Below, one piece after another: positions 1 through 13,395 of a stretch of 64,000 bases of DNA; the stretch's first letter is position 1; each line of letters opens with the position of its first letter. The notes under the pieces were generated by a model that did no database searches, was not told where the DNA came from, and was given only the letters and a program-made list of their open reading frames with translations. The position numbers and the translations under genes were made by a program. Origin of the DNA: Telmatactis stephensoni (taxonomy: Eukaryota; Cnidaria; Anthozoa; Actiniaria; Isophelliidae); NCBI GenBank assembly GCA_029948255.1, contig JALIZF010001862.1, forward strand, positions 806,001 through 870,000, in the 5' to 3' direction.

Positions 1-314
1 AAGTGAATGTTTCAAGTACTTTACAACATTAGGAAATGTTTAACAATAGGGAGAGATTGAATAGAGGAAGGATGGAAGGAGGACCAAAGAGAGGTGGGAA
101 GCAGGAAGAAGGGGTGGGAGGAAGAAAAGAGAATAAAAATGGGAAGGAAAGAAGAATAATGGGAAGGGAAGAAAAATAGTAAAAGAACAACTAAAATATC
201 TTAATGGAATATTGTCACTCTGAAAGATATTTATATTAGTAATGTGTGTGAAGTTTCAAGTGCAGAATGACTTAGATGCAAATTTTTATACTGATAAGGA
301 TGATCTTTCCTCAC

Positions 315-3300
315 CTTTTGATCTTCCTGAGTGAAAGACTGATTTAAATCATTGCCAGTCTTGTTAATGACTTGAGCAACTCCTATCACCTACAATACGA
401 CAAGTACATAAACAATAAATTGCACACTGCTCACTCAAAAAAGTACACCCCTTTTCTAAAGACACCCCTCTAAAGTTTAAAGTCTTTGTTGTTATGCACC
501 TACTGTCATTCTGTTCTAACCGTGGTCACTTGAATTTCTCTTAACACTTATTGTAACACTATGGCAGAATTTACTACTGAAACATGTTTGTTTCAAGAGT
601 TTGCAAGTGTGGTGCTTGTCCAGTGTAGAATATGAACTAAAATTCTATTATTTTCAATTCATAATCTGATTGCAGGTTAACAAACTTAGTTGACCATAGT
701 TAGAGTAGACTGCAGACAGTAAAGCATGTACATTTGCTTGACGTGTTTATGGTGTTTATGACATAGGATTACATTTCATTGTTGGATTTTAACCATTCCC
801 TTGAGACCCAAAAGACAAAGAAGTGGTAGCCATGTTGGTGAACAAACAATAGACACTAATGAGAAACATTTTTCTTGGAGTTCATCCAAAATAGCTTACA
901 ACCCAGGGCCCATTTGTTTGAAGGATGGTTAGTGTTACTCCTGGGTTAAAATGGATGGTTTTCTTTATATTAAACCCTTATCAGCAACAATCTGCAAACA
1001 ACTTGGCCCAGGTCCTTTATTGTAAAATGTAATATATTTTTCACATTTGGTATTAATAATAACATTGCATGCAAAAAGGTAAAGGTTAATTTATTTTACT
1101 TTGAAGAGCAGAGAGTGGTTGCCCACTCCTCCCGAGCCAGAGGCTCTTGTTTAAGCTTTCGAAGGTGTGCCCTCTATCCCCTCTATCCATCAGTGCTCCT
1201 TTTTACGGGTATTTAAAGCTACTTAAAGCTATATGGAAAGGAAAGAAGTCGAAACAAGGATGTGAGGTCACTGGGGATCAAACTCTGGACCTCTTGCATT
1301 GAAGGCTGCACACTAACCAACTGTGCCATCCTTGCTCCTTAAGTCTTCTTTAATAATATGTTAATAATAATTGATTTATTGATTTATATTTTTGCCTTCA
1401 AATGAAAACTCATTATTCCACTAATATGTATTGTTTGGGCTTCGCCATTGGTGGGTTGATTATTTTGTAGAGGGAGAGACCCAGCAAACAGTGCACAGAA
1501 CAGTGTAAGAACTGATATCTCTGTTTCATGTCCCACCAATTCACATCCTCAGAAACCCAGGGATAAAATTAATCTGTTCCTTGTTTCTCATTCGCAGAAA
1601 ACAAAACAAAAAACTGGGAACATTGTCTGTTAAAACTTGTTACAGAAGTCAAAAATCATCTCTTTTCTGATTGGTCAACCCCAGCCAATTGACCAATCAG
1701 ATTGGTTGGATTATTTGAGGGCTACCATATTGAATTTCAATTTCCAGAACAAATTCTAACAGACAATGTTCCCAGGGGTATTTTGGGGGGGATCAAGAAA
1801 CGAGAGCATGCGACAGAATTCTACCCCTGGGTTACCAGAGATGACCATTTCAAACAAGTTTAAATTCATGAGACATGTTCTAAGGACATATTCATATAAT
1901 AATAAATAATAATAAATAATAATCTTTTTGCAGCAGCATATCCACAGTGGTTCTTCATCTACTAGCACTCACTACCTCTACATTAAATATTAATCCATAC
2001 AACACTCAACTCACATGATTTTTGCTGAGGGAACAAAGACTGGAGAATCCCCCCAAAAAACCCTCGTGGCATGGTAGAGAACAACACATCAAACAAACTC
2101 AGTTCATGTATGATCCAGCGCCCAAGCTGGGACTCGAACCTGGAACACAGCACTGAATGGCCAGTGCTCTTATCACTGTGCCAACCATGCCAATGATGTC
2201 TTGCAATTCAATTTTTTCTAAATGAGCATACATACTCACGAGGGCAATTTTTTAATTAACATATATACCCACAAGGGGCATTGTCTCTGAGATATCTTCC
2301 CAATTTTATCAAAGTCTAAATTCTCCTGATGATAATGATAAAGTATTCTTCTAATGTGATAATTTAGATTTTCACATTAGGAGAATGTAGACTTTGATCA
2401 CTGAATACGGCAAATATTAGTAAGCATATATTATAAGTGCTTTACGATATTGATCAAAGTGTGAATTCTTCCAACCAAAACAATAACAATATTTGGAGAT
2501 GACAAACTGACCAGTACAAATTTTGCTGCAGAAACTAATAGTTAATACTGGATACAAGAAAAAGGTATTTGTTAACAATTATTGTCAATAATTAGCAAAT
2601 TTCAGCATATTGTGAGAATACAGACATTGATCAAAGGGTTACATACCTCGCCATCATGATTATTGATAGGCATGCATAAAATACTTTTTGTTTTATAGCC
2701 AGTTTTCTGGTCAATTTCTTTATTAAATCTAGGATCCTGGAAAACAAAAGAACAGTGTGATATCAGAATTTGTAAATACAGAAATAATGGTGATCTGGAG
2801 GGTTTATGATAAGGAATTCTGTGTAACATCTGTAAAGGTATGTGTTGGAGTAAGGATCTAATCTTGTCCTAATACCTAATTAACAGTCACTTGACATCTA
2901 ATGAATAGCTATTACATCATCAAGGTCCCCTGTCATAATCTCAAAGAATTCAAAATCCTGACAAAACTAAAACACAACACCACAATACTGCTATCATTTA
3001 TTTCAAATATTTGATAGATATCATTTAGAAGATCACAAAATGGAATCGTGAGTTAATTAGGTGTATTTTAAGGGAAAGTATGTATTTCATTGTAAAAGGT
3101 ATTTCAGGAATCTTGACCCAGACATTGCGATAATTCATATTATTGTCTAGGGTTTCTAGTGGTTGTTTTAAAAAGAAAGGTCACGGATCATCTTAACTAT
3201 CTAAGCAAGATAATGGATTTTAATAAATTGGTCAATTAGATTTTCTCTGGAAAACTCATTTAAGTGATATTAGAAACAGAGATGAAAAGATAATGATGAA

Positions 3301-6300
3301 ACTGACTAATAACACAAATTCTGCAAGAAATTTAATAAATAACTTTTCCTGGTATTTTCAAATACTGTATGTTTGTTGCTTTAAAACCACTTCAGACAAA
3401 GTTTCTCCTGTCACGATAATGGTATTTATATACCATGTAGAACCATCAAAATAAGTAAAGGTTAAATGTTACTAATAACAGACCAACTGATAGTTTAGTG
3501 CTCTTGGAGAGGTATCTTAAGAATGATTTAAATCTTGTTGGAATTAATAAACTACCAGATAACATAAATGCTATTCAAAAACAGGTCTAAGCACTAATAA
3601 AACACAAGAAAGGAAATTTTGACCAATCACATGATACACCATCTTCCATATTAGATGGTAAAATATGCATTAGAACATCTAAAACAAACACATGTCAAGC
3701 TCATTTTGGAGGTTCTTGCATTCTTTTGCCATGAGTGTGTATACAAAGAAGATACAATTTATTGACAAGTGGGATATCCACAGTATGCCACAAGAAACAA
3801 TATTGTATAACTATTTTATCCCACACCATAGAAAATACAGCCAATTGCCGGAATGCCTCATGGAAACAGACAGTTGAATACTGCTGAATATACAATGGAT
3901 TTTCTGCCTTCTGATTGGCTGTATTTTTTTATGGTGTAGGATAAATCTGTATACGCAGTAGGTGTATATAACGTACATTTACCCTTGAACCTGCAGAAGT
4001 CATCTATTCTTGTACTATATCATATTTCTACAGAGCAATTATAATAAATAACCTTTGGTATAGAAGAAAGATAAGTAATTAGATGCAGATACTTAAAGTT
4101 AACTTCTTATTATTAACTTTTAATTCTGGCATAACACTAAACTCAAATTCAAAATTCAGCTAATATTGTTCAATAGTAAATATTGGCACTTCCAGAGTAT
4201 GAAAAAGTTCATTAAAGAAATTAATATAGCTCAATAGTAATAATCTTCTTATATCAATAATAATTTATCTTCTTAATATACATGTAAACGCTGGTAGAAT
4301 ATCAATGTACACATCTTTAAAAAATATCAGTGTTTTTAGTGTGCCTATAAGCAAAAGCTACCTGTAACTGAATATAATAAAGCCACAGCTACACAGACAA
4401 GTGATTTTTTGCTTGCACAGATGACCAGATTTTTTGAAATCACCAACATGGTTACTACACAAGTGACAAATGCTGGCAGCAAATGAGGGTATTAAAGGCC
4501 TCCTGACATGGAGGACTGGTTTTCATAAACAAATGAAGGGTTCCCTGTAAAAATGGCCTAAGTGACTTTTTTTTATGTTATTTTTCAAAGATATAAAATG
4601 GTATAATTACCTTTCCTATGCTAAAAAATCAATTTATGGACATCCATAAAAAAGTCACTTAGGTCATTTTCATAGTAAACCCTTCAAATATAGTGGGTGA
4701 AATTGTAACATTATTTCAAAAAAAATCATATTGTCTGTTGATCCAAGCAAAAAATTACTAGTGTAGCTATGGCTTAATAATACTACAAACATTTTTATCA
4801 GCAAATTTCTTCGATTAAGCATCAAAAATTATTCTGTAAATGATGGTTAAGGATTTTAATAATTTAAGGCCGCATAATTAATTATGACATTTTTCTCCGC
4901 CAGCTAAGAAGTTCATTTAAATCCTAGCTAGACATCATATGCACAGAATATTAAATGTGCACCATAGCAAGTATTAATAAAAGGGCCTGCCAGTGTCAAT
5001 CCTCTGGTAATGTTCACAATGGCTGTTGAATGTCAACATTTATCTCACCAAGAATGCCTGCACATTTTTCTTAACCAATGTAGCAGATTATACTCATTTT
5101 ATAATATATTTCTTATTATTATCGTATTTGCATAACTACTCCAGCTTTTCTATCAATTACCAGTTGTCATGGCTGAACAGACATGGAAATGATTGCATTA
5201 CTCACCTAATTATATACAACCAAACAGTCTAGAAAACATCTAATTATTTCTGAGAGCATTTAAGAGAAAATGGACAAAAATGCAAAGTAGCAATTATGTC
5301 TCTTTATTTCATAGTAAACACACATAAAATTGATTAAAAAAGTCTATTTTGCTATAATCCATGAAAAACTCAAACAAAAATTTGATGAACACTAATGAAG
5401 TCAACCATGTCATTGGTCTATTTATTTAAAGGAACAAGAAAAATAAAATGTTTACATGTATTTCTAAAGTGTACATTTAGATAAAATATCTACAACACAG
5501 AATACTACATTGATTATGCTTTACAAATTATGCCAACATATTTTGCCAACTTTACAGTATCATAGTACACTGTCTAGGAGAAATCTAGAAAAGAATTTCA
5601 CATCATTATTTAAATTACACTAAACTATTGAAAACAAGATACAAATGGATTTTTAAAGTCAGATGAGACAAAATATTTGTATTTTTTTTCCAAAACATGA
5701 ATACATAAGACAAAGCATCATTTAAAATAAAACCCTGTTTAGCATAAATGTGGCTTTCTACCCTAATGAAAGGCAAATAAATGTTGTTTGTATTGGAGCA
5801 AAAACTTGTGTGACCAAGTGCACTTTATTTTGCCTCCCACATCAATATCATAACCAGCAGAAAGATAACGTCAGGATCTAGAATAGTCACTTTACTTCTG
5901 AATCAGAAACAAGTTTATATGTCTGAGTATAAATCTATCTGTGAAGTCCTATATACCATGTACATCTTGGTTTCATCTGTCTGAATATATGTATATCCAA
6001 AACAGTAAAATTTATTTGTGGATAGATGTTATATAGCTGTAATTTTTCTATTAGTTGTGGTCTGGCTTTAATATAAGAAAATGGATAGCAGTGAATGTGG
6101 TTAAATTTAACTTTTTAATGTATAAATAAATGAGGGCATTTCATTTTCTTCCTGTAATCAATCCTATTCATGTATGCTAAGGTGTTCCTGTCTAGTTTAT
6201 CACCATACAATAATAGCAAAACATGACTTAAATTTTTAGATGACGTGTTCACCAAACAGATATTTTTCTAGTTTATCACCATAAAATAATAGCAAAACAT

Positions 6301-9300
6301 GACTTTTTTTAGATGACGTGTTCACCTAGCAGATATTTATCTACCTCAACAACAATAACATAAACAGAGATGACAAAGAGAAGTCAAAACATGAACTCTG
6401 AATTCTCTAAAATCCAAAAAAATAATAAATAAAGCAGAATTCTCAAGGTCATTCCTGTGAAGGTACTACAATTTTAGAATTAAAATAAATGACCTTTGTA
6501 AACAACTTAAACATAGACTTTTTAATCTAAATTTTGCATTTTGCTATTCTTTCTCCCATATGCAAATTGTAGCTGTATCTGTGATATTCACACAGAAAGC
6601 TCTAGAGTTTAAATCATTTTTTTAGATGGTAAATATAGGCATTAGCAAGTTTACACATGTTTCTAAAGCATTGGATCAAGTAACAAACCACCCAACATGA
6701 GATAATACTGAACAGGTTACAAAACAAACACTGGTTTCAAATATTTCAAAGCTGACATCTAGGATTCTACTGCAAGTGAGTGAGTATTCATAGCAAAGAA
6801 AAATAATCTGTAAGTTCAACCTTTTACGTTATTACTTCCGTTTTGTTTTTGAGCGATACTAACAAAATAATTTTAGTTATCTATTGCAATATGAGATCTG
6901 AAAGAGATTGTATAACATGATATTCAGGTTAGAAACAACAACAACAACAACAACAACAATATGTTTATTTAGTACCACAATTACATGAATAAATATTTTA
7001 CATGAATATAACATAAAACGGAAATTTAGGTACAAGCCACCTATAATAACCATATCTGGCTAACCGAGATAGGTGGCTTACATTTTGGTTATTACAGTTA
7101 TTATGGTCAGATGGATTATTATGACAAAAAGATGAAAATGTAAATGGAACAAACAAATGGAAATTATGATATACGTATACCGTTTAAATGATATCCCTCT
7201 ATGCAAAACAACACCCTTGAGTGGGATATTAGAGGGTATCTAATACCAAAAAACTGCAAACAAAATCGAGGAAAAGAAATATTAACCAAAATCATCCTTG
7301 GAAATCCCAAAAACTGGAAAACCATTGCAGACAAAAAATATTAATTACCAAGTGAAAAATGGTCTGAAATTGCATTACTTTTGCCCATAGGTCCCCCCTC
7401 TCCCTTTTATAGAAACATGAACCTAAACTGGCACAATACTCTTTCTTAAGAATGTTTTTTTCTGTAATTGGCATCAATTAATTCAGATGTGACATTTTTA
7501 ATTAAGAAATACTGTTTTTTTCTAATTGTGAAGAACTGTTAAGAGTACCTCTACCCTGGAGACCAAAGGCTTTTTAACTCACTCTCTGGGTTTTCTTGGC
7601 TTTTTTCTATTTTTTCATTATATTTTTTAGGTCCAAGAGCCTTGAGCATGAAAAAAATAAAAAAGATCAACAGAAGATACAGAAAAATAGCCAAGAGAAC
7701 CCCTAGAATGTGCTAAAGACTTTGGTTTCCTGGGAAGAGTTCCTCTACCAGTATGCCACATTTTAATTCAAATATGGCACCAAGCGTAATCTAAAGTGAC
7801 AGTTAATCCATTGAGTTAAATTATATATTCAAGATTTCTACACAATGATGGATGTTAGCACCATAGTAACAAATGAAACTACTTCTTTTTAATCACATTC
7901 TAATCACAATGTCAGATTAATAAGTAGCTGGCATGATTTTAAATGAGGACATTTTCCAAACTTGTCAAAGGAAAAAACCTTTATAACACCAATATTTCTA
8001 TTGTGTGATGCTGAAAATCACTAATGAAGGTTAATAAGCAGACTATAAAATTACTCAAGCAAATCATGAAGTATCATAACATAATAAAGAAAATAAATAA
8101 ACAAATCTACAGGGCTTCAGGCCATGAACATAACACCTACTTTTTCAGAAATTACGAGAATGTCAGTTTTTGGCAAAAAAGGCTGGAATCTCCACACTGT
8201 GTCTATATCTCAATACACCTGTGATTCTCTGAGAGTTCAAAACAAATTAAAGGTCCAAGACTTTGCAACTGTGATCGCACTTCAGATATTCACAAAAGAA
8301 GGGATTATAAGCCTGAGGGCTCATTGAAGAACCTTACTGCAGGGAAGTATTACAGACGCAAAAGAGGAGAAACACTTGATAATCATTTTTACGAACCAAC
8401 TGTAGAGATTCCAAAGGGCTTGGAATTCAATTACTGTCTTATTTGGCATAAATATTCGAGTTAATTGAGTTTGAACAACCAATTTGGGTCGGGTTTCGTC
8501 AGGAATGGCTCAGATAGGAAGAAATGAGTTAGAAACACGTCACAATTAACTGACTTTCCATTTGGGAGAGTTGTTTTCTGTTGTCTCTAGACACTACAGG
8601 GGATGCTGGGGTCACCAAAAAACAATGTCGGAATAATATTGGTGTCCAATTCAATTGCTAGAAAGGCCAATTGTTTATTTTACACATAATTCCTATTGTA
8701 TTTTTGGACCAACACATAACACAAGAGTTGTCAGCTTCAAGTTTAAGATTAAAATTTCTGCTGTAAAAAACTGCCATTTCCCCAAAGTGTAGCCAATTTT
8801 TCATCGGATGGCTTACATTACCAAATCGCCGCAGAGAAAATAAAACGTATTTTTGAGCGATGTTCTCTTCAGCAAACATAAGAAATTAATAACACGAGTT
8901 AGCATTTTTGCTGCACTTCGAATGCATTTCTTTTGAACACAGAATAATGTGTACGATGCCTTTTAAGTATTATTTTGACATAATGAAAACAGAATCAGTA
9001 CGCCACTGAGGTCATGCCGATTACCAGTATGTTGCGTATAAAATGCATATATGGCATACTAGGCCAGTAATAGAATCTAGCGGCTACGCACACAATGTCG
9101 TTTAATTGCAAGACGAATAGACGCTCGACACGAATCTTCATCTGTGGCAAGATAATAAAACGAAATTTCAAAATATCTGCAAGAAAGTCCCCACCAAGGC
9201 CTCATGAGGTGCGATGGATATGATAAACAATGTCCGTCCCCAACACAGCTAAGGGCATTCACATCAAAAGAGCTCCTGCCGAAATAAGACAACAGCTCTT

Positions 9301-10800
9301 ATTGATATCCCTTGCATTAAAAAATAGCTTTGTGACTTTTACTAGGAAAATTACATGATAATAGACTCTAAACTCCCTAAATAGAATCCAGGTTGTCGTG
9401 CGCCTCCTAAAATTATTTGAAAGACATAACTACTTCTTGTACATATATGCATGAAAAGCGCATTTCATGCAGAGGGGGGTTTTGATCCAAACACACAGCA
9501 AAATAGGTATTTTAGGATCCTGAAGAGTCCGTAATATAAGCAAAATAACAACCTAGGATCGTTTGACAGTGCACTTGACATTTCGGAGGAAAAGCTTTTT
9601 TGATGGCTAGATTGAGATTAAAATCGTAGCGAACTTAGAATGAAGCTTACAGTAAGGATGATATTACTCTGAGCTTATTTTGGAAGTGAACTTGAAAGCC
9701 ATCATTTGGGCCTTCGCTTGTACAAAGCGTAATTAGAGTGAATTTTCACAGTTTAGAGGTCGCGTTCAATTTGAAATATTACGACTAGCTAAGATATCAA
9801 TAAGGGAGATTTAAGAGCAAAGATTTAATCGATTTGAACGACAATCTCTCTTCTGCACGAAGGTGATAGACAAGCAAGCAGTCGAGGCAGCGGAGCGGAG
9901 GGCAATTCCTCAAAGCTACTCCAATTCTTTTTCTACGTGGAGCTTATCCTTTGAAGAATAAGTACTCATTTTCTTTTGTCGTTAAAAGTAAACGTGATGG
10001 TTGAATTTGCATTAAATCAACGGAAATTGTAATTTGTTGTTTTGCCTCACTCGGCAACGACGGCTGTTTCCAGTTTAAAATTATGGCATGTTTTACAACA
10101 CACTTACCTCATACGCATCTGCAATGTTGACTGTTTCTCCAGTTTCCGCTACATAGCCTACGATTCCCGTTCCTAGAGGTATCCGAATTTCCTCTAACTC
10201 TTGAACGTCTTCTAGTTTAGATTCAGCGTTTACGTCAAAAACTTTTGACACCAAATAACGTGGCCCTTCTCTGGGGCCTTGAACGAGAAAAAGCGAACAA
10301 CGGTCGCCATTGACAAGTAAACTAACATTCTGCAATATTTTGTGACAAAGACTTTGAACATCCAAATCGTTAGCGATATCCTTAACAAGTTCCATCAACA
10401 CTTCTTTCTCGTCGAGTTGCTGTAGTTCCAAGCGAGATTTTCGATTCCTATGCGGCGAACGAGTTCTAATGGGCTCGCTTGGCGAGAGAAAACTTGGTTG
10501 TCCATCAACGACACTAAGCAAGGGTTTTAGAATTCCTCTTCCTTCGAATTCTGAGGCCGAAATCTTTCTGGCCGGAGTGGAACTGCCAGAAGGCGGTGGA
10601 GTTCCACTTGGAGTTCGTACATGTGATCGAGAATGAAGCCATGAATCTATCAAAGTGCGATTTGCTTTCCTTGCAAAGTAAGATTGAACAAACTCGGGGT
10701 GTTCATCCAGCCAGTTCTCTATTCGATGTCCAGTATTATCATCTTCTACATTTATCGTACAATTGTCTGATTGCTCGTTTTTAGTACAGCAATTGGCCAT
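315..10800 (-). CDS. PDE5/PDE11-type cyclic nucleotide phosphodiesterase, 5' part (exons 1-3)
   Basis: The enzyme hydrolyses cGMP (PDE5) or cGMP and cAMP (PDE11) in the cytosol. Exon 1 is 10108-10800 (231 codons, ATG at 10800, donor GTAAG). Exon 2 is 2647-2736 (30 codons) and exon 3 is 315-389 (25 codons). All three are phase 0 with AG/GT borders, giving 286 residues before the gene runs off the left edge. The N-terminus holds the SYFARKA-type helix and the RKISASEF phosphorylation-site context typical of PDE5. From about residue 130 the GAF-A domain runs through exons 1-3: [24 protein letters not shown], then [21 protein letters not shown] and [10 protein letters not shown]. Some motifs look more like PDE11 ([14 protein letters not shown]), so this may be a PDE5/11 relative rather than a strict orthologue of either. 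GAF-B and the catalytic domain are outside the window. Introns are 7371 and 2257 bp. Confidence 0.93.
1109..1345 (-). mobile_element. tRNA-derived SINE, copy 1
   Basis: On the minus strand the element starts AAGGAGCAAGGATGGCACAG. It has a pol III box A-like block (TGGCACAGTTGG) and a box B-like block (GTTTGATCCC). A tRNA-unrelated body follows (CCTTTCC..TAGCTTTAA..ACTGATGGATAGAGGGGATAGAGGGC) and it ends near GGGCAACCACTC. The same body is present at 21477-21672 and 24330-24588, so this is a dispersed family and not a tRNA gene. It has no strong cloverleaf. Confidence 0.75.
1548..1846. mobile_element. Fold-back (MITE-like) element
   Basis: The outer arms pair imperfectly: AGAAACCCAGGG near 1550 with CCCCTGGGTTACC near 1828. 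Inner arms pair very well: CTGGGAACATTGTCTGTTA at 1613 with TAACAGACAATGTTCCCAG at 1758. A small inner palindrome GATTGGTCAA/TTGACCAATC lies at the centre. There is no coding capacity, so it is a likely non-autonomous DNA transposon. Exact ends are uncertain. Confidence 0.55.
2035..2192 (-). mobile_element. tRNA-derived SINE of a second family
   Basis: Read on the minus strand, the head GGCATGGTTGGCACAGTGAT is followed by AAGAGCAC (box A-like). About 45 bases later comes a clean box B, GGTTCGAGTCC, then an unrelated body ending in a C/G-run region near 2050. The anticodon arm is not tRNA-like. The body differs from the SINE at 1109-1345, so it is a separate family. Confidence 0.6.
2308..2400. 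repeat. Short palindromic element
   Basis: TCAAAGTCTAAATTCTCCT at the left pairs with AGGAGAATGTAGACTTTGA at the right around a 50-base AT-rich centre. A partial third copy of the arm (GATCAAAGTGTGAATTCTT) follows at about 2453. It is probably a small MITE or a fragment of one. Confidence 0.45.
3815..3945. mobile_element. Fold-back element, family A copy 1
   Basis: TTTATCCCACACCATAGAAA at the left pairs with the right end, which reads TTTTTATGGTGTAGGATAAA. Both arms are followed inward by a CAAT/ATTG-type block (AATACAGCCAAT, ATTGGCTGTAT). A related palindrome lies at 36462-36605 inside the giant transposon, so it is a dispersed family. Confidence 0.55.
4534..4686. mobile_element. Fold-back MITE with ~40-bp arms
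   Basis: The left arm holds AATGGCCTAAGTGACTTTTT and the right arm holds AAAAAGTCACTTAGGTCATT; the outermost bases pair as AAGGGTT with AACCCTT. The interior is about 60 bases of AT-rich non-coding DNA. The structure fits a short non-autonomous DNA transposon. Confidence 0.6.
6185..6342. repeat. Tandem duplication, ~74-bp unit
   Basis: The block containing CTAGTTTATCACCAT, AATAATAGCAAAACATGACT, GATGACGTGTTCACC and CAGATATTT occurs twice in tandem with small differences. No coding function is apparent. Confidence 0.7.
6926..6960. repeat. (CAA)n microsatellite
   Basis: About nine consecutive CAA units in the PDE intron. Confidence 0.9.
7545..7755. mobile_element. Imperfect fold-back element
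   Basis: The left half (CTACC..GGAGACCAAAGGC..GGGTTTTCTTGGC) pairs with the right half (GCCAAGAGAACCCC..GACTTTGGTTTCC..GGTAG in reverse complement). The centre is TTTAGGTCCAAGAGCC. The arms are diverged, so it is an old copy. Confidence 0.45.
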
Positions 10801-13060
10801 AATAACTTAGCTGGGACCGGTCAAATGACCAGCATGGTTCACTCGCTCACTCTATGTAGTGTTGACGATCAACTCGTACAGACCTCTGTTCCGAACCTGA
10901 CAACCAATTGTTTAACTTGATTGACAGCTCGCGCACACCAACACACTCGATTGGTTGTACGACAGGATTGTCGCGTAGTCGAGACTGAACTGATCTTTTT
11001 CTTACGTTCCACGATAGCACTATCTGTGATAGTTTTCTCCTCGTAAGTTATATAACTGGAGGCATATAAAGCTGCCTTACTATAAACATTACATGTCGGG
11101 AAAATGTTAAATTTATCTCATATTTCAAATAGATCTAAAGGTAGTATTTAAGTGAATGAGCAGGATATGGTCCGTCAGCATGCAAGATAGTTAACGTTTT
11201 CTGTTTTAAATATAAATTACTCTGTGTCAGGTTTGAACTCTAATAAAAAAGACGAGTCGTAAAAAGCAACCGGAAGGAAGACAGAAAGGAAACTGAAAGA
11301 CGGAAGAGGGAAAAATAAAATCGAAAAAAAGAAAAAATATAAGACGTAATTTCGAAAGTAAAAAGCAAGGCAAGAGAATAAGAAACGAGACTTGCTGCCA
11401 CATTTACATTAAGAAGAGTTGAAGGGTGTTTCGATACAGTGAAAATGTACGCATATACTGACGTGACGTGATATGATCAGCGAACATCGTCGAGTCTATA
11501 TCATAATGGCGACGAACATTTAAAAAGTTAAAGCAACAACATCACCTGAAACCTTTAACTGCCCAGAGGGATTTTTTCTAAAAAGAAACTATAAATTCTG
11601 GCTGGAATATTTTTTATTAACATATTATCGGAATATTCTGTTAAAATCCCACAACCTTCTCAATGTCCAGCGTTTTTTTCAATTCCTTCCTGACGTCATC
11701 ACTTTGATTCAATTTACGATAAAAATGCGACAACAACAACAACTGCCCAACAAGAATATTATTAGACATTTTCAGCGGAAAGCTTTTGCCCCCAAAATAT
11801 AAAAAATGGGTTATTTTCAAGCGTGTTTCCAATTTCAATTCGTTTTTCCTTGATTCTTCTCTAAAATATTTGAGAACGTTGTCACAATTTCGCCAGCAGA
11901 AAAGCAAATAAAATGGGAGATGGTTTTATTGAGTCCAGCGAGAATTATTTCAAGAAACTTGGTCAATAAAATGGCTCCAAAATTAATATATAGCTATATG
12001 GGTGTTTAAAATCAGCTTTAAGGCTTAGACGATATCAAATATTCAAGCCCCGGAGATAATACCGCAGTTAATAACTATTAAGAAATATAGAATAGGAATA
12101 ATAACAAAGGCTAAGAATTTCGCGCCAAACCTTACACTATCAACTAACGGAGCTGTCAGCGATAGATAAATAAATCGATACATTGTTAGCAATGTATTAA
12201 TATTAAGATAGTTGTGATAATATTAAAAACTAAACACTACATTGGTTCAGTAAGAGCTAGGGACAAAATGCCTTGATCCAGCTGTTGACGGGACCGAAAT
12301 TAAAAAGTATAGAGTAGGAGGGCGAAGGTGGGGGATGGTCAGGAAAAAGGAAATAAAAAAAGACATTTTTCTATCTCAAAATCATTAAAATTTTTCATCG
12401 AGAAAAAAATTGTTTTCATAATGAATTATTTGATTGTTTCGGATCTTCAAAATCGGCTGACGTAAAAGCCCTCCCATGCGGAATTAATTACTGATTGATG
12501 GAATATTAACATTAATATGATAGAAGAAGCCGACCATTAATTTCTCAATTAAAACCAGGCGGAAGGCAACGAAAGGAACTATAAGAGCTGTTTTCAACAG
12601 ACAACTAAAGATGGAGTGCCGTCTAATTGTATCATGCAGTTCCCTAACACAAAATGTATACCATAAGTAAAATTCTTGGTGAATATGACGAGGTCACTTT
12701 TTGTCTTCTCCTTAATTCGTCAGCTCGGTCCTTACCGACGCCCTTCAAACATCCAAAATACTTCCTCAAATTAGTTGTTGTTATAAGTCTTCGATAAGAT
12801 TCTTAGAACCAGCTCTAACCTCAAAAGCTGGGCTATGTAGAGATTAATGACACTAGTCATGGCGCGGGACTAACTGAATGATGATCGATAAGAAAACGTG
12901 CTTCAATGTGCTTATTCAAGATTATTTCCTTCGACCAAACATCCATGACGTCACAGAGCGTTTCATCAAGTTTGTCCACTATGACACTTTCTTTTGCTCA
13001 TTTGGAGCAAAAGAGAAAAATTGACCAAATTTGATGAAATTTGCTCACGTTTACGGGGAA
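10801..13060. other. Gene-free stretch upstream of the PDE start
   Basis: This should hold the PDE 5' UTR and promoter on the minus strand, but I see no TATA box I would defend. The ORF at 11641-11907 (88 codons, minus) has no recognisable motif and sits in AT-rich DNA, so I do not call it a gene. Confidence 0.5.
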
Positions 13061-13064
13061 GATC

Positions 13065-13395
13065 AATTTGCCATAGATATATATACACCCATTTCAAAAA
13101 ACGTTGTCGCGGTTCAGAGCAACAAGCGTCAAGCCAAGACCGAAATGAATGTTGGTTTTGTTTGTGATGTATTCCAATCAAACTCGTTTCTATTGAACTA
13201 ATTACAAAATATGAACATTTTCAAGTCCTTGTTAGTATACCGCACTCAAGTTCTTTTTATAACAAGTCTGATTTGAATACATTATCGATTATTAGCAGCA
13301 CAAAACCAGCATTCATTTCGGGTTTGCCTTGACTGCTTTGATGCTTTGAACCGTGACAACGTTTTTTGAAATAAGTGTATATATAGATATATAGA
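13065..13395. mobile_element. Fold-back element with ~100-bp arms
   Basis: The left arm contains TTTCAAAAAACGTTGTC, GCGTCAAGCCAAGAC and GAAATGAATG. The right arm contains the complements in reverse order (CATTCATTTCGG, GCCTTGACTGC, GACAACGTTTTTTGAAA), ending in TATATATA on both sides. The spacer is about 80 bp. It is likely an old non-autonomous DNA transposon. Confidence 0.6.

Larger units (their letters stand above)
390..2646. other. PDE intron 2
   Basis: Intron between PDE exons 2 and 3, read on the minus strand. It starts with GTATGT at 2641-2646 and ends with AG at 390-391. It contains two tRNA-derived SINEs and two fold-back elements, listed separately. I see no further coding exon in it. 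Confidence 0.8.
2737..10107. other. PDE intron 1
   Basis: 7371-bp intron between PDE exons 1 and 2, bounded by the donor at 10103-10107 and the acceptor AG at 2737-2738 on the minus strand. It is AT-rich with no recognisable gene. Fold-back elements at about 3815, 4534 and 7545, a tandem duplication at 6185 and a CAA run at 6926 are listed separately. A short stem (AAGCCACCTAT/ATAGGTGGCTT) lies at about 7034-7080. Confidence 0.75.

Noticed and set aside
11641..11907. 88-codon minus ORF near the PDE start
   Set aside because: Length expected by chance in 14 kb of gene-free DNA; no motif recognised.
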